From Mycolicibacter icosiumassiliensis (GTDB taxonomy: Bacteria > Actinomycetota > Actinomycetes > Mycobacteriales > Mycobacteriaceae), in NCBI RefSeq assembly GCF_900078685.2, contig NZ_LT546166.1, positions 240,801-304,800 on the forward strand: a stretch of DNA of 64,000 bases, given 5' to 3'. Of the stretch, positions 50,736 to 61,625 are shown piece after piece. Below the pieces are notes generated by a model, which was given only the letters and a program-made list of their open reading frames with translations, searched no databases and was not told the origin of the DNA. Position 1 is the first letter of the stretch, and every line of letters begins with the position of its first letter. The position numbers and the translations under genes were made by a program.

Positions 50736-52376
50736 ATGGCCGACACGCATATCGTCACCAACCAGGTCCTTCCGCTGGAAGGCTATAACCCGGCGGCGTC
50801 CCCGGTCCTCATTGAAGCGCTGATCCGCGAGGGCGGCCAATGGGGCGTCGACGAGGTCACCGATCTTGGGGCTCTTTCCGGATCTAAGCAGGTGCAGCGC
50901 TGGGGCGAGCTGGCTGACCGCAACCGGCCGGTGCTGCACACCCATGACGTCGTCGGTAACCGGATCGACGAGGTGGAATACGACCCGGCGTACCACGAGT
51001 TGATGCGCACCGCGATCGGCCACGGCCTGCACGCCGCACCTTGGGCCGACCCGCGACCCGGCGCGCATGTCGTTCGCGCCGCTCAAACCGGGGTGTGGAC
51101 CGCTGAACCGGGCCATGTCTGTCCGATCTCGATGACGTACGCGATCGTGCCTGCGTTGCGTAATAACGCCGAACTCGCCAAGATCTACGAGCCCCTGCTG
51201 ACCAGCCGGGTCTACGACCCCGAGCTGAAGGTGCCGGCTACCAAGGCCGGTATCACCGCGGGCATGTCGATGACCGAAAAGCAGGGCGGCTCCGATGTGC
51301 GCGCCGGAACCACTCAGGCGGTCCCGAACGCTGATGGCAGCTATAACCTGACCGGGCACAAGTGGTTCACCTCAGCGCCGATGTGCGACGTGTTCCTGGT
51401 GCTGGCGCAGGCTCCCGGGGGACTGAGTTGCTTCTTCCTGCCCCGGATCCTGCCTGACGGCACCCGCAACCGGATGCGGCTGCAGCGGCTCAAGGACAAG
51501 CTCGGCAACCACGCCAACGCCTCCAGTGAGATCGAGTACGACGGGGCCACCGCCTGGCTGGTGGGGGACGAGGGCCGCGGGGTCTCGGTCATCATCGAAA
51601 TGGTCAACCTCACCCGTCTGGACTGCGCGTTGGGCAGTGCCACCAGCATGCGGATGGGTCTGGCCCGCGCTATCTACCACGCTCAGCACCGAAAGGCGTT
51701 CGGCGCCTACCTGATCGATCAGCCACTGATGCGCAACGTGCTGGCCGATCTGGCCGTGGAGGCCGAGGCCGCCACCATGGTCTCGATGCGGATGGCCGGT
51801 GCCACCGACAAGGCGATTCGCGGCGACGAACGGGAGAGTCTGCTGCGCCGGATCGGGCTGGCGGCCACCAAGTACTGGGTGTGCAAGCGCGCCACCCCGC
51901 ACGCCGCCGAGGCGATGGAGTGCCTGGGCGGCAACGGCTACATCGAGGACTCCCTGATGCCGCGGCTGTACCGGGAGGCGCCGTTGATGGGTATCTGGGA
52001 GGGGTCGGGCAACGTCAGCGCGCTGGACACGCTGCGCGCGCTGGCCACCCAGCCGCAGTCGGTGGCCGTGCTCTTCGATGAGCTGGCCGAGACCGCCGGG
52101 CAGGACCCCCGGCTCGACACTCACGTCGAGGCGTTGAAGGGCCAATTGGCGAGCTTGGGCAGTGACGTGGTCGGCGCCCAGTACCAGGCGCGCAAGATTG
52201 CCGAGGACATCTGCCTGGCGCTGCAGGGCGGGTTGCTGGTGCGGCACGGCCACCCGGCCGTCGCCGAGGCGTTCCTGGCGACGCGGCTCGGCGGCCAATG
52301 GGGTGGCGCGTTCGGCACCTTGCCGGCGGGCCTCGACCTCGGGCCGATTATCGAGCGTTCCCTGGTGAAGGGCTGA
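50736..52376 (+). CDS. fadE8: Acyl-CoA dehydrogenase, FadE8/AidB-like
   Basis: FAD-dependent acyl-CoA dehydrogenase of the AidB-like subgroup, 546 residues. GMSMTEKQGGSDVRAGTTQA near residue 170 is the flavin/substrate loop (ACAD signature), WLVGDEGRGVSVIIEMVNLTRL near residue 260, and AMECLGGNGYIEDSLMPRLYREAPLMGIWEG (split: AMECLGGNGYIEDSLMP, RLYREAPLMGIWEG) near residue 390 is the C-terminal signature, with the WEGSGNVSALD motif of AidB-type proteins. Length matches Rv0672 (542). It starts a run with echA4 and the PaaX regulator (spacings 12 and 11 bases). Role: beta-oxidation or repair-linked flavoprotein. Confidence 0.9.
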   Translation: MADTHIVTNQVLPLEGYNPAASPVLIEALIREGGQWGVDEVTDLGALSGSKQVQRWGELADRNRPVLHTHDVVGNRIDEVEYDPAYHELMRTAIGHGLHAAPWADPRPGAHVVRAAQTGVWTAEPGHVCPISMTYAIVPALRNNAELAKIYEPLLTSRVYDPELKVPATKAGITAGMSMTEKQGGSDVRAGTTQAVPNADGSYNLTGHKWFTSAPMCDVFLVLAQAPGGLSCFFLPRILPDGTRNRMRLQRLKDKLGNHANASSEIEYDGATAWLVGDEGRGVSVIIEMVNLTRLDCALGSATSMRMGLARAIYHAQHRKAFGAYLIDQPLMRNVLADLAVEAEAATMVSMRMAGATDKAIRGDERESLLRRIGLAATKYWVCKRATPHAAEAMECLGGNGYIEDSLMPRLYREAPLMGIWEGSGNVSALDTLRALATQPQSVAVLFDELAETAGQDPRLDTHVEALKGQLASLGSDVVGAQYQARKIAEDICLALQGGLLVRHGHPAVAEAFLATRLGGQWGGAFGTLPAGLDLGPIIERSLVKG

Positions 52377-52388
52377 CATAATCGCGCC

Positions 52389-53324
52389 ATGCGGCACCAC
52401 ATCGCCCCGGTCGAATTCGACAACCTGCGGACGATGACCTACGAGGTCGCCTATCGGGTTGCCCGGATCACCTTCAACCGTCCGGAGCACGGAAACGCGA
52501 TCACCGCTGACACGCCGCTGGAACTGTCGGCACTGGTGGAACGGGCCGATCTGGACCCCAACGTGCACGTGATCCTGGTGTCGGGCCGCGGCGAGGGATT
52601 CTGCGCCGGTTTCGATCTGGGTGCCTACGCCGAAGGCTCGTCGTCGGCGGGCGGCGAGAACTACCGGGGCAGTGTGCTCGACGGCAAGACCCAGGCCGCC
52701 AACCACCGCCCGGATCAGCCGTGGGACCCGATGATCGACTACCAGATGATGAGCCGGTTCGTCCGCGGCTTCGCCTCGCTGATGTACGCCGACAAGCCCA
52801 CGGTGGTCAAGATCCACGGCTACTGCGTAGCCGGCGGCACCGACATCGCGTTGCACGCCGACCAGGTGATCGCGGCCTCCGACGCCAAGATCGGCTACCC
52901 GCCGACTCGGGTGTGGGGAGTGCCGGCGGCCGGGCTGTGGGCACACCGGCTCGGCGACCAGCGAGCCAAACGTCTACTGCTGACCGGAGATTGCATCACC
53001 GGAGCCCAGGCCGCCGAATGGGGTCTGGCGATCGAGGCCCCCGACCCGGCTGATCTCGATGAGCGCACCGAACGCTTGGTGGGGCGCATCGCCGCAATGC
53101 CGCTCAACCAACTGATCATGGCCAAACTCGCACTCAACACCGCACTGCTGCAGCAGGGCGTGGCCACCAGCCGGATGGTTAGCACGGTGTTCGACGGGGT
53201 GGCGCGGCATACGCCGGAGGGGCACGCATTCGTCGCCGACGCGGTGGAGCATGGGTTCCGTGACGCGGTGCGGCACCGAGACGAGCCGTTCGGGGACTAC
53301 GGTCGAAAGACCTCCGGGGTTTAG
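52389..53324 (+). CDS. echA4: Enoyl-CoA hydratase/isomerase family, EchA4-like
   Basis: Crotonase-fold protein of 311 residues, similar to Rv0673. VARITFNRPEHGNAITADTP near the start, SGRGEGFCAGFDLGAY (oxyanion region) and the second oxyanion loop KIHGYCVAGGTDIALHAD. Longer than a typical crotonase because of a middle insertion (YAEGSSSAGGENYRGSVLDG). Catalysis not certain. It follows fadE8 by 12 bases and precedes the PaaX gene by 11, suggesting a fatty or aromatic acyl-CoA operon. Confidence 0.88.
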   Translation: MRHHIAPVEFDNLRTMTYEVAYRVARITFNRPEHGNAITADTPLELSALVERADLDPNVHVILVSGRGEGFCAGFDLGAYAEGSSSAGGENYRGSVLDGKTQAANHRPDQPWDPMIDYQMMSRFVRGFASLMYADKPTVVKIHGYCVAGGTDIALHADQVIAASDAKIGYPPTRVWGVPAAGLWAHRLGDQRAKRLLLTGDCITGAQAAEWGLAIEAPDPADLDERTERLVGRIAAMPLNQLIMAKLALNTALLQQGVATSRMVSTVFDGVARHTPEGHAFVADAVEHGFRDAVRHRDEPFGDYGRKTSGV

Positions 53325-53335
53325 GCGGCCGCCCG

Positions 53336-54067
53336 ATGTCCGACACAGTGCGTATGACAGCCCGCTCGGTAGTTCTGTCGGTGCTCCTGGGTGCCCACCC
53401 GGCGTCCGCCACCGCGGCTGAATTGCTGAGATTGACAACAGATTTCGGCATCAAGGAAACGGCCTTGCGGGTGGCGCTGACCCGACTGGTCGCTGCCGGA
53501 GACCTGGTCCGCTCGGTTGAGGGCTACGGACTGTCCGAGCGTCTGCTGGAGCGTCAGCGTTTACAGGACGTGGCCCTGAATCCGCAGACCAGGAGCTGGG
53601 ACGGCAACTGGCTTGCCGTGGTGATCACCAGCACCGGCCGCGATGCGCGAACCCGGGCTGCCTTGCGCTCGGGGCTGGCCGAGCGTCGGTTCGCCGAGCT
53701 GCGTGAGGGATTCTGGATGCGCCCGGACAACATCGAGGTCGAGCTGGGTGAGAGTCTCGGGAGGTATACCCGGCTGCTCACCGCGCGTGACGAGAAGCCG
53801 GCCGAATTGGCCGCCACGCTGTGGGATCTGGCGGGATGGGCGCGGACTGGCCACGAGCTGCTCACCGCGATGGCCGACGCGCAGGACGTACCAAGCCGCT
53901 TCATCGTCGCCGCGGCCATGGTCCGCCACCTGCGCCGCGACCCGGTACTGCCCCCCGAACTGCTTCCGGCTGACTGGCCGGGGACGCGAATCCGTAGTCG
54001 TTACGAGGAGTTCGCCAATGAACTGGCAGCGCGACGCGACGTGGACCAAGAGGCGGTGCTGCGATGA
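53336..54067 (+). CDS. PaaX-family transcriptional regulator
   Basis: Regulator of the PaaX type, which in other bacteria senses phenylacetyl-CoA. 243 residues, ATG 53336 (SDTVRMTARSVVLSVLLGAH). Winged-helix region FGIKETALRVALTRLVAAGDLV, then a middle domain SWDGNWLAVVITSTGRDART and the C-terminal helical part. Similar in position and type to Rv0674. The 3' end overlaps the next gene by four bases (ATGA), so it may control the flanking echA genes and fadE8. Confidence 0.87.
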   Translation: MSDTVRMTARSVVLSVLLGAHPASATAAELLRLTTDFGIKETALRVALTRLVAAGDLVRSVEGYGLSERLLERQRLQDVALNPQTRSWDGNWLAVVITSTGRDARTRAALRSGLAERRFAELREGFWMRPDNIEVELGESLGRYTRLLTARDEKPAELAATLWDLAGWARTGHELLTAMADAQDVPSRFIVAAAMVRHLRRDPVLPPELLPADWPGTRIRSRYEEFANELAARRDVDQEAVLR

Positions 54068-54825
54068 GCGCGGTGCGTGTGGCGCGCAGCGGTCCGGTCA
54101 CCACGGTGATCTTGGATCGGCCGCACGCCCGCAACGCCGTCGACGGCCCGACCGCGGCCGCGCTCTATCAGGCCTTCCACGAATTCGACCGCGACGAGAG
54201 CGCGTCGGTGGCCGTGCTGTGGGGAGACCACGGAACCTTTTGCGCGGGAGCCGATCTCAAGGCATTGGGTACCCCGAATGCCAATCAGACCCATCGCAGC
54301 GGTCCGGGGCCGATGGGTCCGACCCGAATGATGTTGTCCAAACCGGTGATTGCCGCGGTCAGCGGCTACGCGGTTGCCGGTGGCTTGGAGTTGGCGCTCT
54401 GGTGCGATATGCGGGTGGTCGAGGCCGACGCGACCTTCGGCGTCTTCTGCCGACGCTGGGGCGTGCCGCTGATCGACGGCGGCACCGTGCGGTTGCCCAG
54501 ACTGATCGGCCACAGTCGCGCGATGGACATGATCCTCACCGGACGTGCGGTGAACGCCGACGAGGCGCTGGCGATCGGATTGGCCAATCGGGTTGTCCCC
54601 GCCGGTGAGGCGCGTTGGGCCGCCGAGCAGCTGGCCCTCGAACTGGCCGAGCTGCCGCAGGGCTGCCTGCGCTCGGATCGGCTATCGGCGCTGCGGCAGT
54701 GGGGCATGACCGAATCCCATGCGATGGACTCCGAATTCGAGAGCATCGAGCGAGTGGCCGACGAGGCGTTGCGCGGGGCGGGCCGGTTCGCCGGCGGGGC
54801 CGGCCGCCACGGCGCTAAAGCTTGA
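54064..54825 (+). CDS. echA5: Enoyl-CoA hydratase/isomerase family, EchA5-like
   Basis: Crotonase-fold protein of 253 residues, similar to Rv0675. VTTVILDRPHARNAVDGPTA, the oxyanion loop WGDHGTFCAGADLKALG, AVSGYAVAGGLELALWCDMR and LTGRAVNADEALAIGLANRV are all present. Starts ATGA over the PaaX stop. Last gene of the fadE8-echA4-paaX-echA5 run; convergent with the DUF3060 gene 18 bases away. Confidence 0.9.
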   Translation: MSAVRVARSGPVTTVILDRPHARNAVDGPTAAALYQAFHEFDRDESASVAVLWGDHGTFCAGADLKALGTPNANQTHRSGPGPMGPTRMMLSKPVIAAVSGYAVAGGLELALWCDMRVVEADATFGVFCRRWGVPLIDGGTVRLPRLIGHSRAMDMILTGRAVNADEALAIGLANRVVPAGEARWAAEQLALELAELPQGCLRSDRLSALRQWGMTESHAMDSEFESIERVADEALRGAGRFAGGAGRHGAKA

Positions 54826-54843
54826 TGGGCCGGACGCTCCCCG

Positions 54844-55254
54844 TTAGCGCTTGTCGGCGATGGTGTTGCCCGACCCACGGTTGTCGACCTTGGGATCGCC
54901 GCCGCGGTAGGTGATGGAGTTGTTGAGCCCGGTGATCGTCAGTGTCTTGTCGACGCGCTCGATGGTGATGCGGTTGTCGGCACCGGCTACGTTCACCGCC
55001 TCGCAGCGGCCCCGGACCGTCAGCTTGTTGTTCGAACCGGCGACGTTCAGCGATTTGCCCTCGGCGCAGTCCACGGCCGATGTCGCACCGAACGACTCGT
55101 ATCTGATCGTGTTGGCGAACCGGCCGTCGTAGTTCTGCGAGATCCGCGAGGACTTAGGCGGCGCCTCCGACTCGCAGCCGGTGAGCACCACTGCAAGCAG
55201 CGTCATTCCTCCGGCCAGCAGCGAGCAGAGGTTTACCCGGAGAACGAAGGTCAC
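54844..55254 (-). CDS. DUF3060-type lipoprotein
   Basis: Secreted protein of 136 residues, similar to Rv0679c. N-terminal signal segment LLAGGMTLLAVVLTGC with lipobox LTGC, so probably lipid-anchored. The repeated GSNNKLTVRGRCEAVNVAGA and GADNRITIERVDKTLTITGL units are typical of DUF3060, a beta-rich right-handed repeat. Function unknown. GTG start at 55254 overlaps the stop of the second DUF3060 gene by four bases. Confidence 0.85.
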   Translation of the reverse strand: MTFVLRVNLCSLLAGGMTLLAVVLTGCESEAPPKSSRISQNYDGRFANTIRYESFGATSAVDCAEGKSLNVAGSNNKLTVRGRCEAVNVAGADNRITIERVDKTLTITGLNNSITYRGGDPKVDNRGSGNTIADKR

Positions 55255-55616
55255 GCCGGTACGCGCGCCAGCCGGTTTGTCATCCCCAGCTCGCGTCCGC
55301 GGTCGAACAGCAGCGGGTCGCCATTGTGGAAGTACACGGTCGTGTCGTTGCCGTAGACGGTGACGTCGTTGACGATGGTGTCGGCGATCACGGTGTTCTG
55401 CGAGCCCTGCGTGGTCACCGCGTAGCAGGTGCCCATCGCGTGAATGGTGAGGTTGACGCCGTTGATGAACAGCGTCCCACCGTCGCAGTCCAGCGTGTGG
55501 GTCTCGTGCACCCCATAGATGTGGATGTCGCCCGGCACGGCGCCCGCGCTCGCGGCTGCCCCCAGCGAACCGGCGACCAGACTCAGCAGCGCACTAACCA
55601 GCGCGGTCCATTTCAT
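55251..55616 (-). CDS. DUF3060-type secreted protein
   Basis: 121-residue secreted protein, similar to Rv0680c. N-terminal signal peptide ALVSALLSLVAGSLGAAASA without a clear lipobox. The beta repeats LFINGVNLTIHAMGTCYAVT and NTVIADTIVNDVTVYGND with paired Cys match the DUF3060 pattern. Function unknown. ATG 55616. Paired with the lipoprotein in one operon. In M. tuberculosis the mmpS5-mmpL5 genes lie between echA5 and these genes; they are not here. Confidence 0.83.
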   Translation of the reverse strand: MKWTALVSALLSLVAGSLGAAASAGAVPGDIHIYGVHETHTLDCDGGTLFINGVNLTIHAMGTCYAVTTQGSQNTVIADTIVNDVTVYGNDTTVYFHNGDPLLFDRGRELGMTNRLARVPA

Positions 55617-55752
55617 CTCCGAGCCCCTCTCACCGGACGTAATCTCGGCAAAGCTTACGTCGCATCAGCTGGCGCGTACGCGGGTTCCCCCACTAATCGT
55701 TCGATTAGAGTTCTGTGCTGATCTTCTCCGCACGATATGAAGGGCGTACGCC

Positions 55753-56217
55753 ATGTCAGCTCGACCAGACCCACCCGCAGCGGGGGGTCGCTCGCGCGCC
55801 AACGGCAAATCGGGGGCGCGCCCGGTCAAGCTGAGCCGCGACGTCATCGTCAACGCGGCCCTGAACTTCCTGGACCGCGAGGGCTGGGACGCGTTGACCA
55901 TCAATGCGTTGGCCACCCAGCTGGGCACCAAGGGCCCGTCGCTGTACAACCACGTGCATAGCCTCAATGATCTGCGCCGTGCCATGCGCATGCGGGTCAT
56001 CGACGACATTCTGGAGATGCTGACCCAGGTCGGGCAGGGCCGTGCTCGCGACGACGCGGTGCTGGTGATGGCCGGCGCCTACCGCAGCTATGCCCACCAC
56101 CACCCGGGCCGGTATTCGGCGTTCACCCGGATGCCGCTGGGCGGCGACGACCCGGAGTACACCGCCGCGGCTAGTGGTAGCTCGTGCCTGGCCACCGAGG
56201 CGCGTTTGGTGACATAA
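55753..56217 (+). pseudogene. TetR regulator, C-terminus lost (Rv0681-like)
   Basis: TetR-family repressor. ATG 55753 (SARPDPPAAGGRSRANGK). The HTH domain VKLSRDVIVNAALNFLDREG, TINALATQLGTKGPSLYNHV is intact, then GAYRSYAHHHPGRYSAFTRM and LGGDDPEYTAAASG. After that the text SSCLATEARLVT bears no resemblance to the family and the frame stops at 154 residues, whereas Rv0681 has 196. The ligand-binding C-terminal helices are therefore missing. The truncated protein could still bind DNA but not respond to ligand. The rpsL leader follows. Confidence 0.68.
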
Positions 56218-56362
56218 CGCGCGCGCCTGGCCCAATTTGCATGTCCATTATGCAGCGGAGTAATCCGCAGCGGCCCATGCGACACGCCCGACCGCGGGGT
56301 AGCGGTGGGGCACCGACCGCGGATTTACGACAGTTTTGAACAGCGATACAGGAAGCCGGTAG

Positions 56363-56737
56363 ATGCCAACCATTCAGCAGCTGGTCCGTAAGGGCCGCCG
56401 CGACAAGGTCGCCAAGGTGAAGACCGCGGCCCTCAAGGGCAGCCCGCAGCGACGGGGCGTGTGCACCCGCGTGTACACCACCACCCCGAAGAAGCCGAAC
56501 TCGGCACTTCGCAAGGTGGCGCGCGTCAAGCTGACCAGCCAGGTGGAGGTGACCGCCTACATCCCAGGCGAGGGTCACAACCTGCAGGAGCACTCGATGG
56601 TGCTGGTGCGTGGTGGTCGTGTGAAGGACCTGCCGGGTGTGCGCTACAAGATCATCCGTGGCTCGCTGGACACCCAGGGAGTCAAGAACCGCAAGCAGGC
56701 CCGCAGCCGCTACGGCGCGAAGAAGGAGAAGAGCTGA
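56363..56737 (+). CDS. rpsL: Ribosomal protein S12
   Basis: 30S decoding-centre protein, 124 residues, ATG 56363. [18 protein letters not shown] has Lys at the position of M. tuberculosis Lys43, and [20 protein letters not shown] has Lys at 88; both are wild-type with respect to streptomycin resistance. The TGA stop shares its A with the ATG of rpsG. Starts the str operon rpsL-rpsG-fusA-tuf. Confidence 0.98.
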
Positions 56738-57207
56738 TGCCGCGCAAGGGCCCCGCACCCAAGCGTCCGCTGGTCAACGACCCCGTCTACGGGTCGCAGC
56801 TGGTCACCCAGTTGGTCAACAAGGTTCTGCTGGACGGCAAGAAGTCGCTGGCTGAGCGCATCGTCTACGGCGCTCTCGAGCAGGCTCGGGACAAGACTGG
56901 TACCGACCCGGTCGTGACGCTCAAGCGCGCGATGGACAACGTCAAGCCGGCCCTCGAGGTTCGCAGCCGCCGCGTCGGTGGCGCCACCTACCAGGTTCCG
57001 GTCGAGGTGCGTGCCGAGCGCTCCACCACGCTGGCGCTGCGCTGGCTGGTGAGCTTCTCGCGGGCTCGCCGGGAGAAGACCATGATCGAGCGCCTGGCCA
57101 ACGAGATCCTCGATGCCAGCAATGGCCTTGGTGCTGCCGTCAAGCGGCGTGAAGACACCCACAAGATGGCTGAGGCCAACCGGGCGTTCGCGCACTACCG
57201 CTGGTGA
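56737..57207 (+). CDS. rpsG: Ribosomal protein S7
   Basis: 30S head assembly protein that nucleates the 3' domain of 16S rRNA. 156 residues, ATG 56737 ([18 protein letters not shown]), overlapping the rpsL stop by one base. Conserved [20 protein letters not shown] and [20 protein letters not shown]. Normal length. fusA starts 76 bases downstream. Confidence 0.98.
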   Translation: MPRKGPAPKRPLVNDPVYGSQLVTQLVNKVLLDGKKSLAERIVYGALEQARDKTGTDPVVTLKRAMDNVKPALEVRSRRVGGATYQVPVEVRAERSTTLALRWLVSFSRARREKTMIERLANEILDASNGLGAAVKRREDTHKMAEANRAFAHYRW

Positions 57208-57283
57208 TCACGTCGGCGGCCTGACCGCCGACGCATCTGCGACAACAAGCAATTGAAGTAACCGAAAGAGTGGGAAGACTGCT

Positions 57284-59386
57284 GTGGCACAGGATGTGCT
57301 GACTGACCTGAACAAGGTCCGCAATATCGGCATCATGGCGCACATTGATGCTGGTAAGACGACGACGACCGAGCGGATCCTGTACTACACCGGCGTCAAC
57401 TACAAGATCGGTGAGACGCACGACGGTGCCTCCACGACCGACTGGATGGAGCAGGAGCAGGAGCGCGGCATCACCATCACCTCCGCCGCGGTGACCTGCT
57501 TCTGGAACAAGAACCAGATCAACATCATCGACACCCCGGGTCACGTCGACTTCACCGTCGAGGTGGAGCGTTCCCTGCGTGTTCTTGATGGCGCCGTTGC
57601 CGTGTTCGACGGCAAGGAGGGCGTGGAGCCGCAGTCCGAGCAGGTGTGGCGGCAGGCCGACAAGTACGACGTGCCCCGAATCTGCTTCGTCAACAAGATG
57701 GACAAGCTTGGTGCGGACTTCTACTTCACCGTGCGCACCATCGAAGAGCGCCTCGGCGCTCGCCCGCTGGTGATCCAGCTGCCGATCGGCGCGGAGAACG
57801 ACTTCGAGGGCATCGTCGACCTGGTCGAGATGAACGCCAAGGTCTGGCGCGGCGAGACCAAGCTCGGTGAGACCTACGAGACCATCGAGATCCCGGCCGA
57901 CCTGACCGACAAGGCGGACGAGTACCGGACCGCTCTGCTGGAGGCGGTCGCCGAGACCGACGAAGCGCTGTTGGAGAAGTACCTCGGCGGCGAGGAGCTC
58001 TCGACCGAGGAGATCAAGGCCGGCATCCGCAAGCTCACGGTCTCGTCGGAGCTCTACCCGGTGCTGTGTGGCAGCGCGTTCAAGAACAAGGGTGTCCAGC
58101 CGATGCTGGACGCGGTGATCGACTACCTGCCGTCGCCGCTGGACGTCGAGTCGGTGCAGGGCCATGTGCCCGGCAAGGAAGACGAGATCATCAGCCGCAA
58201 GCCCAGCATCGACGAGCCGTTCTCGGCGCTGGCGTTCAAGATCGCGGTGCACCCGTTCTTCGGCAAGCTCACCTACGTCCGGGTGTACTCGGGCAAGGTG
58301 GAGTCCGGCACGCAGGTGGTCAACTCGACCAAGGGCAAGAAGGAGCGGCTGGGCAAGCTGTTCCAGATGCACTCCAACAAGGAGAACCCGGTCGACTCGG
58401 CGTTCGCCGGCCACATCTACGCGATGATCGGCCTGAAGGACACCACCACCGGCGACACCCTGTGCGACCCGAACCACCAGATCGTGCTGGAGTCGATGAC
58501 GTTCCCGGCCCCGGTCATCGAGGTGGCCATCGAGCCCAAGACCAAGAGTGACCAGGAGAAGCTCTCCCTGGCGATCCAGAAGCTGGCTGAAGAGGACCCC
58601 ACCTTCAAGGTGCACCTCGACCAGGAGACCGGCCAGACCGTGATCGGCGGTATGGGCGAGCTGCACCTGGACATCCTGGTGGACCGCATGCGCCGCGAGT
58701 TCAAGGTCGAGGCCAACGTCGGCAAGCCGCAGGTGGCCTACAAGGAGACCATCCGCCGCAAGGTGGAGAAGGTCGAATACACCCACAAGAAGCAGACGGG
58801 TGGTTCGGGCCAGTTCGCGAAGGTCCTCATCGATATCGAACCGTTCACCGGCGAAGACGGTGCGACCTACGAGTTCGAGAACAAGGTCACCGGTGGCCGC
58901 GTGCCCCGCGAGTACATCCCCGCGGTGGACGCCGGGGCCCAGGACGCCATGCAGTACGGCGTGCTGGCCGGCTACCCGCTGGTCAACATCAAGGTCACCC
59001 TGACCGATGGTCAGTACCACGACGTCGACTCCTCCGAGATGGCCTTCAAGGTGGCCGGCTCGCAGGCGCTGAAGAAGGCTGCCGCTGCCGCGCAGCCGGT
59101 GATCCTGGAACCGATCATGGCCGTTGAGGTCACCACGCCCGAGGACTACATGGGCGACGTGATCGGCGACCTGAACTCCCGCCGTGGCCAGATCCAGGCC
59201 ATGGAGGAGCGCAGCGGTGCGCGCGTCGTCAAGGCGCAGGTGCCGCTGTCGGAGATGTTCGGCTACGTCGGAGACTTGCGGTCGAAGACCCAGGGCCGGG
59301 CGAACTACTCCATGGTTTTCGACTCCTACGCCGAAGTGCCGGCGCAGGTGGCGAAGGAGATCATCGCGAAGGCAACGGGCGAGTAA
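57284..59386 (+). CDS. fusA: Elongation factor G
   Basis: Translocation GTPase, 700 residues, GTG start at 57284 ([18 protein letters not shown]). G1 [20 protein letters not shown]3 [21 protein letters not shown]4 [10 protein letters not shown] are present; domain IV/V text [20 protein letters not shown] is normal. It follows rpsG and precedes tuf, the classical str operon order. Confidence 0.98.
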   Translation: MAQDVLTDLNKVRNIGIMAHIDAGKTTTTERILYYTGVNYKIGETHDGASTTDWMEQEQERGITITSAAVTCFWNKNQINIIDTPGHVDFTVEVERSLRVLDGAVAVFDGKEGVEPQSEQVWRQADKYDVPRICFVNKMDKLGADFYFTVRTIEERLGARPLVIQLPIGAENDFEGIVDLVEMNAKVWRGETKLGETYETIEIPADLTDKADEYRTALLEAVAETDEALLEKYLGGEELSTEEIKAGIRKLTVSSELYPVLCGSAFKNKGVQPMLDAVIDYLPSPLDVESVQGHVPGKEDEIISRKPSIDEPFSALAFKIAVHPFFGKLTYVRVYSGKVESGTQVVNSTKGKKERLGKLFQMHSNKENPVDSAFAGHIYAMIGLKDTTTGDTLCDPNHQIVLESMTFPAPVIEVAIEPKTKSDQEKLSLAIQKLAEEDPTFKVHLDQETGQTVIGGMGELHLDILVDRMRREFKVEANVGKPQVAYKETIRRKVEKVEYTHKKQTGGSGQFAKVLIDIEPFTGEDGATYEFENKVTGGRVPREYIPAVDAGAQDAMQYGVLAGYPLVNIKVTLTDGQYHDVDSSEMAFKVAGSQALKKAAAAAQPVILEPIMAVEVTTPEDYMGDVIGDLNSRRGQIQAMEERSGARVVKAQVPLSEMFGYVGDLRSKTQGRANYSMVFDSYAEVPAQVAKEIIAKATGE

Positions 59387-59477
59387 GTAGCTGCCCGCCC
59401 GTGCCGCTACGGTGGCACAAACCCAAAAAGATCAATCCTGCTGTAACCCAGCACCAACAAGTCCAGGAGGACAAGAA

Positions 59478-60668
<1,191 letters not shown>

Positions 60669-60687
60669 TACCTGCGTCAGCAGACCT

Positions 60688-60723
60688 AAAGTCCCCCTTT
60701 TCCTCCGGGAAAAGGGGGACTTT
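60688..60723 (+). terminator. Intrinsic terminator after tuf
   Basis: AAAGTCCCCCTTTTCC (60688-60703) pairs perfectly with GGAAAAGGGGGACTTT (60708-60723), 16 bp with a TCCG loop. It ends the str operon and separates it from the SDR gene. Confidence 0.93.
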
Positions 60724-60754
60724 GCGTCTGCTCGCGGGCAGCTGCGCGCGGAAT

Positions 60755-60768
60755 TAGAACACGTTCCA
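60755..60768 (+). promoter_or_regulatory. KstR-like operator
   Basis: TAGAACACGTTCCA (60755-60768) matches the KstR palindrome TnnAACnnGTTnnA at every fixed position. It lies 24 bases before the GTG of the SDR gene at 60792. KstR represses cholesterol- and lipid-catabolism genes in mycobacteria. That the site is used here is inferred. Confidence 0.6.
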
Positions 60769-60782
60769 TAAACAGCTGCTAG

Positions 60783-61622
<840 letters not shown>

Positions 61623-61625
61623 GTA

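Noticed and set aside
57140..59020. Open frame antisense to fusA
   Set aside because: Shadow of the EF-G gene; sense strand motifs are complete.
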